Below the pieces are notes generated by a model. That model saw nothing but the letters and a program-made list of their open reading frames with translations, did no database searches and had not been told where the DNA came from. This document shows positions 11,401-22,516 of a DNA stretch of 64,000 bases, in pieces. The DNA is from Spongospora subterranea f. sp. subterranea (taxonomy: Eukaryota > Endomyxa: Phytomyxea > Phytomyxea > Plasmodiophorida): contig JAUGWO010000097.1 of NCBI GenBank assembly GCA_049724395.1, positions 1-64,000 of the forward strand, read 5' to 3'. How positions within the stretch are numbered: the stretch's first letter is position 1; each line of letters opens with the position of its first letter. The translations under genes and the position numbers were made by a program.

Positions 11401-12050
11401 CTCGCGCGATAAACAAACTTTGCTCTGTATAGCAGAGTTTATATTATTTTTTGTTCAGGTATGACCACGCAATGTTTTGTTTCAAGAGTTCAGCGATGAT
11501 GTAGGTGGGCAACCGGTCCGTGCGACCGGGCGAATTCGAGAAGCGCCATGTTCCTCGCAGAGGGTGAGGCTTGTTTACGGTCGCCCAACCGCCAATGGGT
11601 AGCTACACGTTCAAACGGACGGCGGCAAATCGTAACTCGAATGCCTTTCCAACCAATAATCGTTAATGATAATACAGGGCGCAATCAATCCTCATCACAC
11701 TTCATGTCGAAGCAGGGCGCTGTATACCTCAGAGTATTGGTGGACATCATACGTTTCCATCGCGGCGTTGATGTCCCAGCGGTTGCGGAATCACCATTGT
11801 GTTTCGCAATCCCTGTTGGTATGTTTTCGTACATAATCATTGCGTAAACACAACGGCTCAACGCTCAATTCAGGAGTAGGCAAGATCACGCAGATACAGC
11901 TTTCTGTCTTCAACGCCAGATTTTTAAATCGTGTACGGCCCGGGATCCGCTATTCGCCTACTTCGTCGAGGAAATTACAATCGCGACTGATGCTGAGTTT
12001 CGTGCCTTCTCAGCATCATGAGATCGTCGCGAAGACGGTCAACCATCTGC
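11400..12050. other. Stretch without a recognised gene
   Basis: An open plus frame at 11548-11847 has protein-like composition but no family that I recognise. It may be a further part of the region just upstream. Confidence 0.25.
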
Positions 12051-12059
12051 TGCCGACTA

Positions 12060-13090
12060 TGCTGCAGAACTACGCAGTCATCGACAGCAGCAGTGAAAAC
12101 CACAAGACGGTCGAACAGGGCTCGGATCTGTTTGCTGAATTTATGCTGCCCGGGCTCGTCGATTTGCGGACCTGCGATATGCACCGGATTGAATTCACTA
12201 CCGCTCTCTCCACTTAAGTTATCCTACAACCTGCACTTTCCTCCCCCGTGGTGCACTGCCAGCAACACCACACAACTTCAAAATCAATCCAAAACCATCT
12301 TCATCACCAATTCCCCGTATTCACTACCGCTCTCTCCACTTAAGTTATCCTACAACCTGCACTTTCCTCGTGGTGCACTGCCAGCAACACCACACAACTC
12401 CAAAGTCAATCCAAAACCATCTTCATCACCAATTCCCCGTCTTCCTACCTTCATCCCTCTGCTTGTTCCATACTACTCCCCTACTCCTGTCTTCTTACCT
12501 GTATTGTCATGATCCAAAAGTCTTAGGTATATAAGGACCCGAGAATGATGGCCTTGTGCCATCATAGTACCTTTTGGGTCAGTTGGTAACTGTGTATCTC
12601 GGGCGCAGTTCCTAACAGTATGATGGCACAAGGCCATCATTCTCGGGTCCTTATATACCTAAGACTTTTAGATCATGACAATACAGGTAAGAAGACAGGA
12701 GTAGGGGCGGAGTAGTATGGAACAAGCAGAGGGATGGAGGTAGGAAGACGGGGAATTGGTGATGAAGATGGTTTTGATTGACTTTGGAGTTGTGTGGTGT
12801 TGCTGGCAGTGCACCACGGGGGAGGAAAGTGCAGGTTGTAGGATAACTTAAGTGGAGAGAGCGGTAGTGAATTCAATCCGGTGCATATCGCAGTCCCGCA
12901 AATCGACGAGCCCGGGCAGCATAAATTCAGCAAACAGATCCGAGCCCTGTTCGACCGTCTTGTGGTTTTCACTGCTGCTGTCGATGACGGCGTGAGATAC
13001 ACAGTTACCAACTGACCCAAAAGGTACTATGATGGCACAAGGCCATCATTCTCGGGTCCTTATATACCTAAGACTTTTGGATCATGACAT
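12060..13090. repeat. Large fold-back repeat with nested terminal repeats
   Basis: The segment at about 12077-12565 is repeated in inverted orientation at about 12620-12994, so the region could fold into a long hairpin. The left arm contains an internal direct duplication of about 124 bp (starting near 12195 and 12318). An about 90-bp sequence that carries tatataaggacccgagaatg and a small internal hairpin (gatggccttgtgccatc) occurs three times: at about 12510-12600, inverted at about 12615-12675, and inverted at 13000-13089. The TATA-like box in this repeat suggests the end of a mobile element, but I could not assign a family. Confidence 0.75.
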
Positions 13091-13368
13091 GTATCCCACT
13101 CTCCAATACTCCTCTCCCCTAGGGCACCAGATTGTAGGGCGGACCATTTAAATCGACTCTCGGACTTTTCTAAAACAGTGTCCGTAGATCGGTAATTGAC
13201 AGCTTATTTTAACCTAGGGTCATTATGGGCACATTAAGGTTTTTCCTTTATAGTCGAAATTTTCTTGCTGAAGTGTGTGTCACGACCTTGACGCAACTCC
13301 ATTATTAGAGTCTCGGGCTTGTTCAAGGGATTCTTCCCTTTAAATAGAAAAAAGTCGCCTGATCTGCA

Positions 13369-14240
13369 ATGGTCGATGTTCCTGACGCTCTAACCGCCTC
13401 TTTGACTGTATATCGTGGAAGTGAAGAGCGTAGCCGACGTATAAGATTTACCCAGGCAGAATCAAACAACATTCAGTTCAAGCTTTCTCAAGGCTATCAC
13501 GTTGCACACGCTGTTATTATCCAGCATCTTAGGACAACGCTACCGCAAAACACTCATGCTCAGCTAGTGAACTTGACGATAAAGTTGAAGCCTTCCGTTG
13601 ACGCTAGACAAAACAGGTTCATTGCGATGTCAGAAGATGACTTCGACATTCCAATTCGTCGCTTGTATAGGAATCGTGTCGTCCGTCAACGAGCTTTGGC
13701 GGACGACATTGGTATTCCTTTCATTGTTTACCTTGTGGATGGAGCACAAACAGCACAACGAACTTCTGGAACAACATCATCTTTGCGGCGAGCCAACAGT
13801 AGCCAGAGTTATGGCGGCAACTGAGGAAATCAATGCAAGACTTCGCGACGAGCCTTTGGTCTTGCCTCAAGATCAACGTATTGGGGATGTTACTATGGAC
13901 ATTTGGGCACGCAGGAGGGCTCGGAACCCGAACCCAGAACCTATACCTGACCTTCCTCAAATAACGCGATACGACAGGCTCTGCGAATTGACAATTTACG
14001 CGAGGGTGGTCCGCAACGAGCGATTGCTGGTGTCGAATATGTCGATATTCCAATCGAAATATTGACAACTGCACCGGGATCAATAAGATTGCACATTCCA
14101 ACATTGCGACAGGCATTAGGGCTACCACCGTATCCGTTGTTCGCTCAAGATATTGTTAATGTCGATAATGCCCCATTTGTGCAGAGAGTTGGCACCGATA
14201 TGGAGGTTATCGATCATCCTCTATCCGACGATGACTAAAC
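13369..14240 (+). CDS. Unidentified ORF region convergent with a Tc1/mariner transposase
   Basis: A frame from ATG 13369 runs to 13824 and encodes a protein beginning MVDVPDALTASLTVYRG. It is followed by open stretches in the other two frames: one with DEPLVLPQDQRIGDVTMDIW (about 13830-14000), the last ending HPLSDDD at 14238. All three have protein-like composition, so this is probably one coding unit with introns or indels. I do not recognise the family. Its end meets the end of the minus-strand transposase at 14235 tail to tail, which raises the possibility that both belong to one element. Confidence 0.4.
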
Positions 14241-15300
14241 AAAGAATTTGTCCTGTATTAAATCTCTGTCTCCGTACCCACACGAAGCATAAAAATTATG
14301 TCCAGAATGCTGGAAGTTGGTGCAAAGTGGCATCGCAGCCTGTAAAACCTTGTCAGGGCACTCACGAAACACCAAATCAGCGTTTTTCGTGAGCCACGCC
14401 TTCAGCAACCCGAATCCTTTTTCGATTGGATTCAACTGAGGTGAATACGGAGGAAGATATATAATTCTTGCCCCGATTGTATGAATCACATCCTCTAATT
14501 CTTTGTATAAATGAATTTTGGCGTTGTCCAGAATTACGATGCTTCTTGGCATTGGCCACGGTTGGAGAAACGGGCAGATTGATCGTAAAAATGCATCGTG
14601 AAACTTCTGCCGAGTGAAAGTATCTGCAGTTGTCTCCCAGGAAAAGAATCCTGTTGTGTCAAAGGCTGCCAATATAGAAACTCGAGCTCCCCTTTGAAAA
14701 GGTTGATGCACGATCGCAGGCGTATTCACCCTGGACCATCCATGGCGTCTAAGGCAATCCCGCCCATCTTTGCTGCTTTCGTCAATGAACACCAATTGTT
14801 CGGGGTACGAGTATATCGGCTTCAGCTTGAAATAGAACTCTTTAGCCTGTTCAGGCTGACTCTCTCGAGCTCGTTTTTCTAAGACTTTTCTGGTAATCAT
14901 GAGGTCGTGTCGCAGAGCACGGCATATGGTCGGAATCGAAATGTTGTTCAATTCAGGAAATTGTGTTCTCAGTTCGTCCTGCAACTCCTGGATATAAAAG
15001 CACGGATTTACATTGAGAAACTCCTGAATAAAGCTGTAGACTTCTGGATCCCAGCGAGCAGAGCGTCGCCTTGGCTGGCCAGAATAAACGTCGCCATCAA
15101 AAACTTCGCATCCAACGTTTGATGCTCTTTTCGCTCGGTCCAAGGATCAACGCGCAATTAGCCAGCGGCGTTGCATACACATAATGCAGGACTAAGCAAC
15201 GCCACCGCATATCCTTGCTCCACATCGCGACCACTGTTTTGATACCCACAGACCTATCAATTTTGTCCCCATTCAGATGGGGACAAAAATGCCCAATCAC
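14235..15300 (-). mobile_element. Tc1/mariner (IS630-type) transposase, nearly whole
   Basis: This encodes a DDE transposase with an N-terminal helix-turn-helix region. From the N terminus there are helix-turn-helix residues with CALILGPSEKSIKRWM (about 15130-15170 on minus), then SIPTICRALRHDLM, then the catalytic blocks: LVFIDESSKDGRD (first Asp), SIVILDNAKIHLY (second Asp) and LPPYSPQLNPIE (final Glu). Length and motif spacing fit a full protein of about 340 residues. The N-terminal 60 residues are one base out of frame with the rest. The shift maps to a run of five A on the plus strand at about 15099-15103, so it may be a real mutation or an assembly error. The sequence resembles transposases I know from oomycetes and other zoosporic microbes. 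I did not find terminal inverted repeats. Confidence 0.85.
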
Positions 15301-15401
15301 TCAACAAGGCAAGTTTAAGAAAGTAAAAGCCGGTATTTGATAAACCTACAGTGGAGCTAGAGTCATTTTCAACTTCTAAACCGGGAATTCATACAAATAG
15401 T

Positions 15402-16500
15402 TCATCCAAGTTTCTTGGGATTCGGTATGTTGTATAAATTGAAGTGCGTTAAAAATCCCAGGTCCAGAATGTTGAAATCTGGACTGTTTTGGTGGCTGAC
15501 ACACCAGCGTAATATCATAACCATCTTCCTGCGCACAAAGTCGGAACTGCTCGTGATCAGGCTTGATATGCGGCCGAGCATTATCTTGCTGAATATAGAT
15601 AGGAGCAGACCTTGAAAATTTCGTTCGAATGCAGGTAGAACCTTTGTCAACAGGGCGTCAACGTACTGTTTTTGATTAACTATCGCAGGCTTCGTCACCG
15701 CTGTACCCCTTTGGCGGTTTATGCTCGACCGTTTTGCAGGTTCCGAGGTTACGAACGGCCAGATGCCAATTTTTCCGTCAAAAACGCAATTATTCTCGTC
15801 ATCAAATCTTGGTCGAGCAACAGCTGCAAGGAACATAATTTTTCCAATAAATTTCTTGCTCTTGCATGAACGATTGGGTTCTTCTTCGTCTGCCGTCAGA
15901 TAAAATGTGGCGCGGTCGCGAGCAAGATAAAACCATTTTTCATCAATATACACTATGTCAAACATTTCTCTGAATTTTGGTGATGTAGAAATTGAAGAGG
16001 GCTCAAGCATCGAAATACAAAAATTGATTCGAGCAATCTTGTTACATTCAGTGAGAAGAGGCTTTAACGAACTTGTATGACGCCGGATAATGCCTTTTTT
16101 TAAGTTGACGATGTAATGTAGCGGCAGAAATGCCTGTTGCTGCAGATAAGTGTCTAAGGGTGTTCTTTTTGCTCAAAGGAACGGTAGCGACATCGGAAGA
16201 AATGATCGGGTATTTTGGTTTTTGCCCGCAGTTCTTTTTCAGATGCGATACAACTGCTGCTGTGGCTCCTGCTGCCAAATTATATTTTCCTCGATGCCAA
16301 ATCCGGATAATTGTGAGCCAAGATACGTTGAACTCGGCCCCGATAACAGTGAACTCCCCCTTTTTGGGTTTTCCAGTGATATCCAACATCGTCAAAAGGT
16401 TGTGGTACACAGCTGTGCGAGCATCGTTAACCGTTTCCGGTTGGTCTCCTCATCTGCAACTTGTCCATCGGCAGCAGGAACGTTCATTTGATAATGAACG
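15402..16500 (-). mobile_element. Second, different Tc1/mariner-type transposase, decayed
   Basis: On minus from about 16480 down, the first part contains MYHNLLTMLDITGKPKKGEF and a helix-turn-helix region with LRHLSAATGISAATLHRQL. The second part (15402-16010) contains DIVYIDEKWFYL (first Asp), KIMFLAAVARPRFD and QQDNARPH (second Asp, in another frame), followed by NSPDFNILDLGF in place of the usual final block. Frame changes lie near 16430, 16070, 15600 and 15500, the last at a short A run (ccaaaac). The family is clearly distinct from the neighbour at 14.2-15.3 kb, although both lie on the same strand and only about 100 bp apart. Similar proteins are common in oomycete genomes. Confidence 0.8.
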
Positions 16501-16539
16501 TATGCAGTTCAAGAGTGAATACAGTAATAGAGGAAGATG

Positions 16540-17130
16540 ATGTCTAACAGGCAATAAACGTAACCATCCTAACGACAGCACCATCATCATCACTCAAATT
16601 GCACTACCCGCAAATCTCCAAAACCAGGTTCAAACACCGATATTCCATAAAAACATACAAACGCTTCAAATTTTGGACAAGATCAAGTTGCATCACAAAC
16701 TTGCGACCACAAAAAATTGGATTTCCAAACTAGAAAATTGAGCTTATTCCAAACAAAAAGTCGATCGGTTATTTTGAAACGGAGGTAGTATAAGATGACG
16801 GCCCATATCCCCTTAACGGGCAGGCGGGGATACAAGGCGCCTTCAACTGAACGGAACTACAATCCAACTTGAACCGGAACGCGGACGGACTTGAGATATG
16901 TTAGGCATGATGGCGGCTGAGAACGATGTGATAGAATGGCGAAGTTATGAGATATAATTCTAACAGGAAACAATGGGCGATATGAAGATGTTCAATAGCG
17001 ATTAATACGTGACTGATGAGGTAATGACAGTGTCTAGAGCACATGATGAGATTATTTCACAACTAAATTAGAACCTATCGTGTCGATTCCTGGGCACAGC
17101 CCCTACTCCTTATCAGATAATAATCTGGAC
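16540..17130. other. Stretch without a recognised gene
   Basis: Low-complexity A-rich sequence and no supported frame on either strand. Confidence 0.4.
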
Positions 17131-17131
17131 A

Positions 17132-17640
17132 TTAATTAGATATCGGCAACAGAATTACATGATGATCAGCAGGCAAGGGAGGGTTATGATCCGGACGCTT
17201 CGTCGCTTGAGCTGTCCTTCGATCTGACAGTTCGTCGCCTGATTGTCGATATCCGGTTTTCCCAATAAACACCATGACTGGGATTATATCGCCTTTATAC
17301 CAAGACGTCATTAGTTGTCGAGGTTCAACCGTTGTTTCCACTCCATGGTCTCTACTATTCTTGCATTATGTGTTGTGCGATAATTAATGAAAATCGTCTA
17401 CATCTTTCGTTAAACAGTTTCCTTGTTTGTTGCTGATCGATTGTGATGGTGTGGACTTTGACGTTATGTCAAATCCACTAAATGTCATTGGCGATGATGT
17501 GTTCTGTTGTTTATGGCGCCATATTCCGCTGGCACCATCTTCTCGTATCGCTTTCAATACATGACCAAACGGTGTCAGTCTTGGATTGTGTTCAGGGAAA
17601 CTCCCCAAAGTCTGATGAAAACCAATCTCATAATAGATTA
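17132..17640 (-). CDS. Hypothetical protein, two or more exons
   Basis: Two open minus stretches look like exons of one small gene. The upstream one (about 17384-17610) contains FPEHNPRLTPFGHVLKAIRE and follows a plausible acceptor (ttttcatcag). The downstream one (17132-17345) contains RQLMTSWYKGDIIPVMVFIG and ends HHVILLPISN. I do not recognise it. It is divergent from ACBD6, with about 200 bp between them. The start codon is not determined. Confidence 0.35.
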
Positions 17641-17835
17641 CTGTCTATCACAATAGTGTTGAACACGATCATTGTTGGTTATAATCGGCATCAATAGGTG
17701 ACGAGGCCTCGTGTCAATAACCAGGCCAATATCATAAGTTGATAGCGATAGGAGCGGGGTTACGAGTTACGACGTACTCCGATCAGATGGCGCCATTCTC
17801 CGCGGCCTGACAGGCGGATTAGCCGTCTGGAGCGG

Positions 17836-18803
17836 ATGAAGGAGCAGGACCGACACCATCATCCCATACAGTCTGATACTGATTCCATGGCCGATAATGA
17901 CCCTGATTTAGATGAGGATTTCTCATCGGCTGTTGCTCTTCTAACCGCCTCCAATATTAAATTATCAACCCAGGACCAATTGGATCTCTATGGACTGTAT
18001 AAACAGGCCACAATGGGATCCTGTAATATAGCTAGGCCAGGGTTATGGGATTATAAAGGGAGATCTAAATGGTCGTCATGGATGGCGCATCATAACATGA
18101 GGTTCGAATTAATCCATATATGGACCTGGCCAGACCCAATCAACAATAGTTCCACAGGAACGATAAGGCCAAATCACTATATGTGGAAATGGTGAAGAAG
18201 ATGATGGGAATTGCGATGGATGATAAAGGCGGTGATAGAGATGGTGATGGGCCAGATCAGACGACAGACGATGCCCTAGCTCCATCGGTTAGTCGAATGG
18301 TATTTGTTCCCGAGTAAGTGGTCAGTTCGTGTTCGTTATCGGCTGTATTATAACGAGGATTGTTGACGGTTCTAGAGAGGAATCGATAACAATCTGGGAT
18401 ATAGCGTCTGATGGGGATATAACACGACTCGATAGTCTATTATCATCCAATACCACAAATGTCAATGATCGTGATGAATTAGGCAGAACGTTAGTTATAT
18501 TCAGGCACAGCACAATTCCAATTATTCTAATCGATCGATGTTGAACCTTTTAGGGCGCTGCATTTCGCTTGTGATCGTGGCCACTATCAATTAGCTCTGA
18601 CACTATTGAAAAAATATGGGGCGATGATCGATTGTCAGGACCTATCAGGATCAAGTCCATTACATTATGCGGTGTGTTGTGCCAGACCAGATCTGGTTCA
18701 GGCACTGCTTCACCATGGCGCTAATCCCAATATACCCGATCATGAAGGGCGTTATCCAGTTGATGATGCCACACCAGATATCCGCCCTCTATTTACTTCT
18801 TAA
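17836..18803 (+). CDS. ACBD6: Acyl-CoA-binding domain protein with ankyrin repeats (ACBD6-like)
   Basis: ACBD6 binds long-chain acyl-CoAs through its N-terminal domain and has two ankyrin repeats at the C terminus. In animals it supports protein N-myristoylation. I read four exons: 17836-18101, 18158-18313, 18376-18489 and 18554-18803, with introns of 56-64 nt and closing phases. The acyl-CoA-binding domain shows DLYGLYKQATMGSCN and WDYKGRSKWSSW. The linker contains an acidic stretch. The ankyrin part shows LHFACDRGHYQLALTLLKKY and SPLHYAVCCARPDLVQALL. Domain order and length (about 260 residues) match human ACBD6 (282). The start is the first ATG in frame after a stop. Confidence 0.9.
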
Positions 18804-19744
18804 TATCTAACATCATATCAAATATCATCGCGATTCACTTATTAAATGAAAATGTGGGCAATATTTGAGCGATATGGCGCTTCAGTTTTATAGTCATAAA
18901 AATACCTATCAGATCATGTCTTTATCACTGCCTAGATCACCTTTCAACCCAATTTTCCTTGTGAAAACGATATTTTCTTATGAGGTTTGTTCAGGTTTGA
19001 TGTAGTTGAGAGACCCCGATCTCATCTACCCCCTTTTCACCAATCACCACCACACAGTCCTTGTTGGCCCATTCGCCTCCATCCCTTTTAGAGTAACCTG
19101 GTGATTGGGATATTTAAAAACGTCCACGAAGGGTCGCAATTTAGACAATAGACGAGTCGAATGCAGTTTTATCTCCAATTCGCTGGGAGGCAGACCATCA
19201 AACAGACAGCCGTGATTTAATGAGAATCAACACATTCAAAACAAGTACAAAATTGACGGTCGGTGTGTTGCATGACGAGAATCAACTATGGCAATATTCT
19301 GTAATTGTTGGGACGATTGTTTTGTTTGAAAATATGGCGAATTCGATAAATGTTAGGCCAATCGCTAAACGGGCAGTGCAATTCAGAAATCGAGGCGGTC
19401 CGATAGCCAATAGAACAAGGTGAATGAGCCATAATACAGATTGAGGTGTGGGGATATCAATAGTCAGGTATAGATATATGGAATTAGAACACAATATCTC
19501 AACAGCCATTCCGATTACGATTGACCCGCATTATCAACTGTTCAATCATCACATGGAATGGAACAAAAACCCCCAACCTATATGACAACAAGATATATCA
19601 TCTCAACTTTTGACCTCAACATCAACACGAAGAACTAATTTGGGATAAGATGAACGAACAGGCTAACAAAAGTGAGCGCCAACGCATACGGTGAAGACAC
19701 AGTTTACATACAATATCGCCACTCGTGCCATTAACAAAGCGAAA
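18804..19744. other. Intergenic stretch with a possible small membrane-protein exon
   Basis: A minus frame at 19282-19509 encodes a hydrophobic sequence with SVLWLIHLVLLAIGPPRFLN and a second hydrophobic run. It could be an exon of a small membrane protein, but I see no homology or closing gene structure. The rest holds nothing supported. Confidence 0.25.
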
Positions 19745-20235
19745 TCACAAATACATAGAGGGGAGTGGACCGTTTGGTTGTAATCCATGATGGATCGCCG
19801 ATGATGGAGTGGGTTCTTCCCCCCCGTTTACTAGGCCACGTCCTCGAACACACAGGTCGCGACCGCCCCATATTCCACATCTTACCCCAAACTTCATATA
19901 GCCGGCAACTCTAGCAGTCCCATCATCGACGCTCCAGCATGGATCACAACCAGATGGTCTATTCTTACTAGGACGACGGTTAAGAGACGATGTTAAAGAT
20001 AAACGCCCTGATGGAATGGCGAAAGGCCAGTCAGATGATCGGTTATCACATTGGTCAAGTTTTGGAGCATGTCTAAAAAGGTAAATCATCATCTCTTGAG
20101 CAGCACCGCCCTGCAATACATAAACCATTTCAACAAGGAGATCTGGGTCAATGATGAGTTCCTGTGTGTGATGCAGCGGAACGGAGCGGCCCGGGACTAT
20201 CCGACACTGGACTGGAGCGGGGCCGTGTAGCGCCA
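19745..20235 (-). CDS. Hypothetical protein, head to head with the SNARE gene
   Basis: The minus frame is open over this whole span and includes DPDLLVEMVYVLQGG near the N-terminal end and PSSAIHHGLQPNGPLPSMYL at the C terminus. Possible short introns (gtgctgctc...ttttag near 20090 and gtaagatgt...cctag near 19840) would shorten it. I do not recognise it. Its candidate ATG (20233-20235) overlaps the ATG of the plus-strand gene in a CATG. Confidence 0.35.
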
Positions 20236-20906
20236 TGGCTAGGGTACTGGGGCTGGGCACTGGATTATGGGTCAGAGGCGGTCAGTACTCTCCTCACCGT
20301 GCCTTACCCTCTTTCATTCGCTGATAATATAGTCGGGCCTGGCCTCGGGGCCTTCCTGAACATTGTTTTACCTGGGATGGCCTTTAGGGATTACGTCCCT
20401 GATGGCTCTAAACGACCCGCTTTATTCGCTAATAACAAGCTAGAGAATAACACGAAAAGGGGCTATGTTATCATTCCGGTTCAAGAGGAACAGAAAACTG
20501 GGAAAGAGTTATTAGATGGGGAAATTGGGGTTGATGATGCCCTTGGAGAGATGTCCCAAGTTATTCAGAGACTCAATATAATGAGCCAGCATATCGGGGA
20601 TGAATTGGCAGAACAGAATCAGTAATACCTTCAATACCGCTCTCTCATATCAACACAATACTCATTGATCTCGTTAGGTTAGTTGAGGAACTGACAGACG
20701 ATGTGGCAGAATCTCAAATGAGAATGGAGATAATCGATAAGAAGCTGCAACAGTTCATTAGGCGGTCTGGTGTGTGAATCATGTGTTTTTCATTGATATT
20801 GGGGGTCAATTGATCATGATTATTAATAGGAATGACACAATTCAAGATCATCATCACCTTAACCATCATCTTAATATCACTTATAGCGTTAATTATATAT
20901 TCATAA
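20234..20906 (+). CDS. Qc-SNARE, syntaxin-6/8-like
   Basis: A tail-anchored SNARE for membrane fusion in the secretory or endosomal pathway. The SNARE motif runs ALGEMSQVIQRLNIMSQHIG then DELAEQNQLVEELTDDVAES, with the ionic-layer Gln in EQNQ. It fits the syntaxin-6 pattern best, and SNAP-25 second helices less well. Introns are GT-AG: about 20281-20335, 20622-20677 and 20770-20829. The last exon (20830-20906) encodes a hydrophobic anchor, FKIIITLTIILISLIALIIY, ending two residues before the stop. This anchor argues against a SNAP-25 type, which lacks one. The N-terminal part (MARVLGLGTGLWVRG) is short and lacks a visible three-helix domain, so an upstream exon may be missing. Confidence 0.72.
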
Positions 20907-21011
20907 ACTAATCTAATCATAATTCTATGTTATATACTCTGATTACCGATCAACTACAGTCGCTCTGGATCTTGTACAAAATAATGTATTTTCTTATAAA
21001 CACAAGAGGAT

Positions 21012-21432
21012 TTACACTTCGTCCTCTCTCAAAAGCATATTAGGAATTCCAGAGGAGATATTGTAGGTTCTGCCACAACCATCACAGCAAAGTTGTCCTT
21101 CCTCAACATGTGTCTAATAGCAGAGGTGTCAGATATTGGGGAAAACAGGTCTTTATCATCGACAGACTTACGTCGAGTAATAATGTGTGTAATTGTTGTA
21201 GTTGATCATGATCATTAGCTATCGCGTCAACATGATCTGGAATATTGGCAGATAACTGCTTGGCGACATCAACAAGGGTCGGGTATTCGATTGTTGACAG
21301 GATGTGGCTAATAAAATCAGGGTTGAAATCGGATTCGCCTTGTTCGACTTTCACAGCATCAATACGAAGTGGGTAGTTTTTGGGGCAGTTCCTCACAACA
21401 CAAATAAGGTGATTATGGGTAAGTATCCGCAT
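21012..21432 (-). CDS. TRMT112: TRM112 methyltransferase-activating protein
   Basis: TRM112 is the obligate small partner that activates several methyltransferases acting on tRNA, 18S rRNA and the release factor eRF1. Exon 1 (21172-21432) encodes [13 protein letters not shown] at the start and [17 protein letters not shown]. Exon 2 (21012-21113) encodes [20 protein letters not shown] followed by REDEV, the conserved C-terminal end of the family. The intron (21114-21171) is 58 nt, GT-AG, and in phase 0. The length, about 120 residues, fits the family (about 125). The N-terminal zinc site of yeast Trm112 is not conserved here, as in human TRMT112. Confidence 0.93.
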
Positions 21433-22075
21433 CGGTAGGGAATATCGACAGTCGACAACGACAATCCGCTCTTAGGCAAAGACGGTAAGACTATCTGATT
21501 GATTAAACCTCATCTTGAAAACCAGTCAACAAAAACCCGCTGACAAATTGGTCCGTCACGGACTCCGTAAATCCCAGAGGCCGTTCACTCACAGCGTCTG
21601 TATCTAAGTGAAGTTTGGATGATGGTAGTCCAAGATGATACCGATATTCGATTCATGAGTTATGACATATGTGAATCAACCTCATCCCTTAATGCCTCAT
21701 ACGTTATTCGTCTGGCCCTGTCTTAATACATCTCCTTACAATGGACCTCGTGTCTTTACTGTTTTGGTTTTTTATTATCATGCCCTTAACCTATATCATA
21801 CGGTTCGATAGATTATTATAGATATTCCATTCCGATTAAGTTAAGGAATTGTAATCTCCTTTCCGAATCCAGATTGCTAGGACTTGTCTACAACGCGATT
21901 TTAGTCGCCTTTAAGTGTTGAATGGGTTGTTTGCCATCATAGGATACCATGTGTATATTGATTTCCAAATTGACAGGATGTAAGGCTCAAAATATGAGAT
22001 TTTTAAGCTAGCATTGATCAGGTTAACATCCAAATTGGGCAATGGATTGGCACCAATTGCAGTTTAAAAAAAATC
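21433..22075. other. Stretch without a recognised gene
   Basis: A/T-rich with no supported frame. It would contain the upstream region of TRMT112. Confidence 0.4.
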
Positions 22076-22079
22076 AGGT

Positions 22080-22510
22080 TTGGTATCGCATCGTCCGACC
22101 AAATTCAACATTGTGAAAACAAACAAATCAGCGCGGCGTGGCAATGACTCCATTAGTCCGTTGTTATTGACTACCACGTCTATCGTCAACACGCGTCTGC
22201 ACAACAATTTGATGGACGTCCGCATTGCCGTCATGGCCCTCCGAATGCGGGCGACAGACAGCAACGGGGCCTATGCAGTCATTGCACGCCCCAAAACTGA
22301 ACCGGCAATACCTATATTTGCCGAACTACTTTATTGCCTGACTGGCGGACAGTGGGTGTTGTCGGTCACGGAGTATTATGATACAGTCCGTAGAGTGTTG
22401 GAGTATTATTTTCAGGGGGTCAGCCAATTAACACATCCAATACCAATATCAATAACCCATATCTTATTTCAAGACTTTCGGGGAAATGGATATCAGGTTG
22501 CAATAATCTG
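22080..22510 (+). CDS. Unidentified open frame upstream of the BRF2-like gene
   Basis: An uninterrupted frame begins at a TTG and encodes protein-like sequence with NTRLHNNLMDVRIAVMALRM and FAELLYCLTGGQWVLSVTEY. It could be upstream exons of the following gene, but I could not close the phases across candidate introns (gtcagccaa...tttcaag and gttgcaata...caacag). It does not look like a zinc ribbon. No family is recognised. Confidence 0.35.
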
Positions 22511-22516
22511 GTTTAC

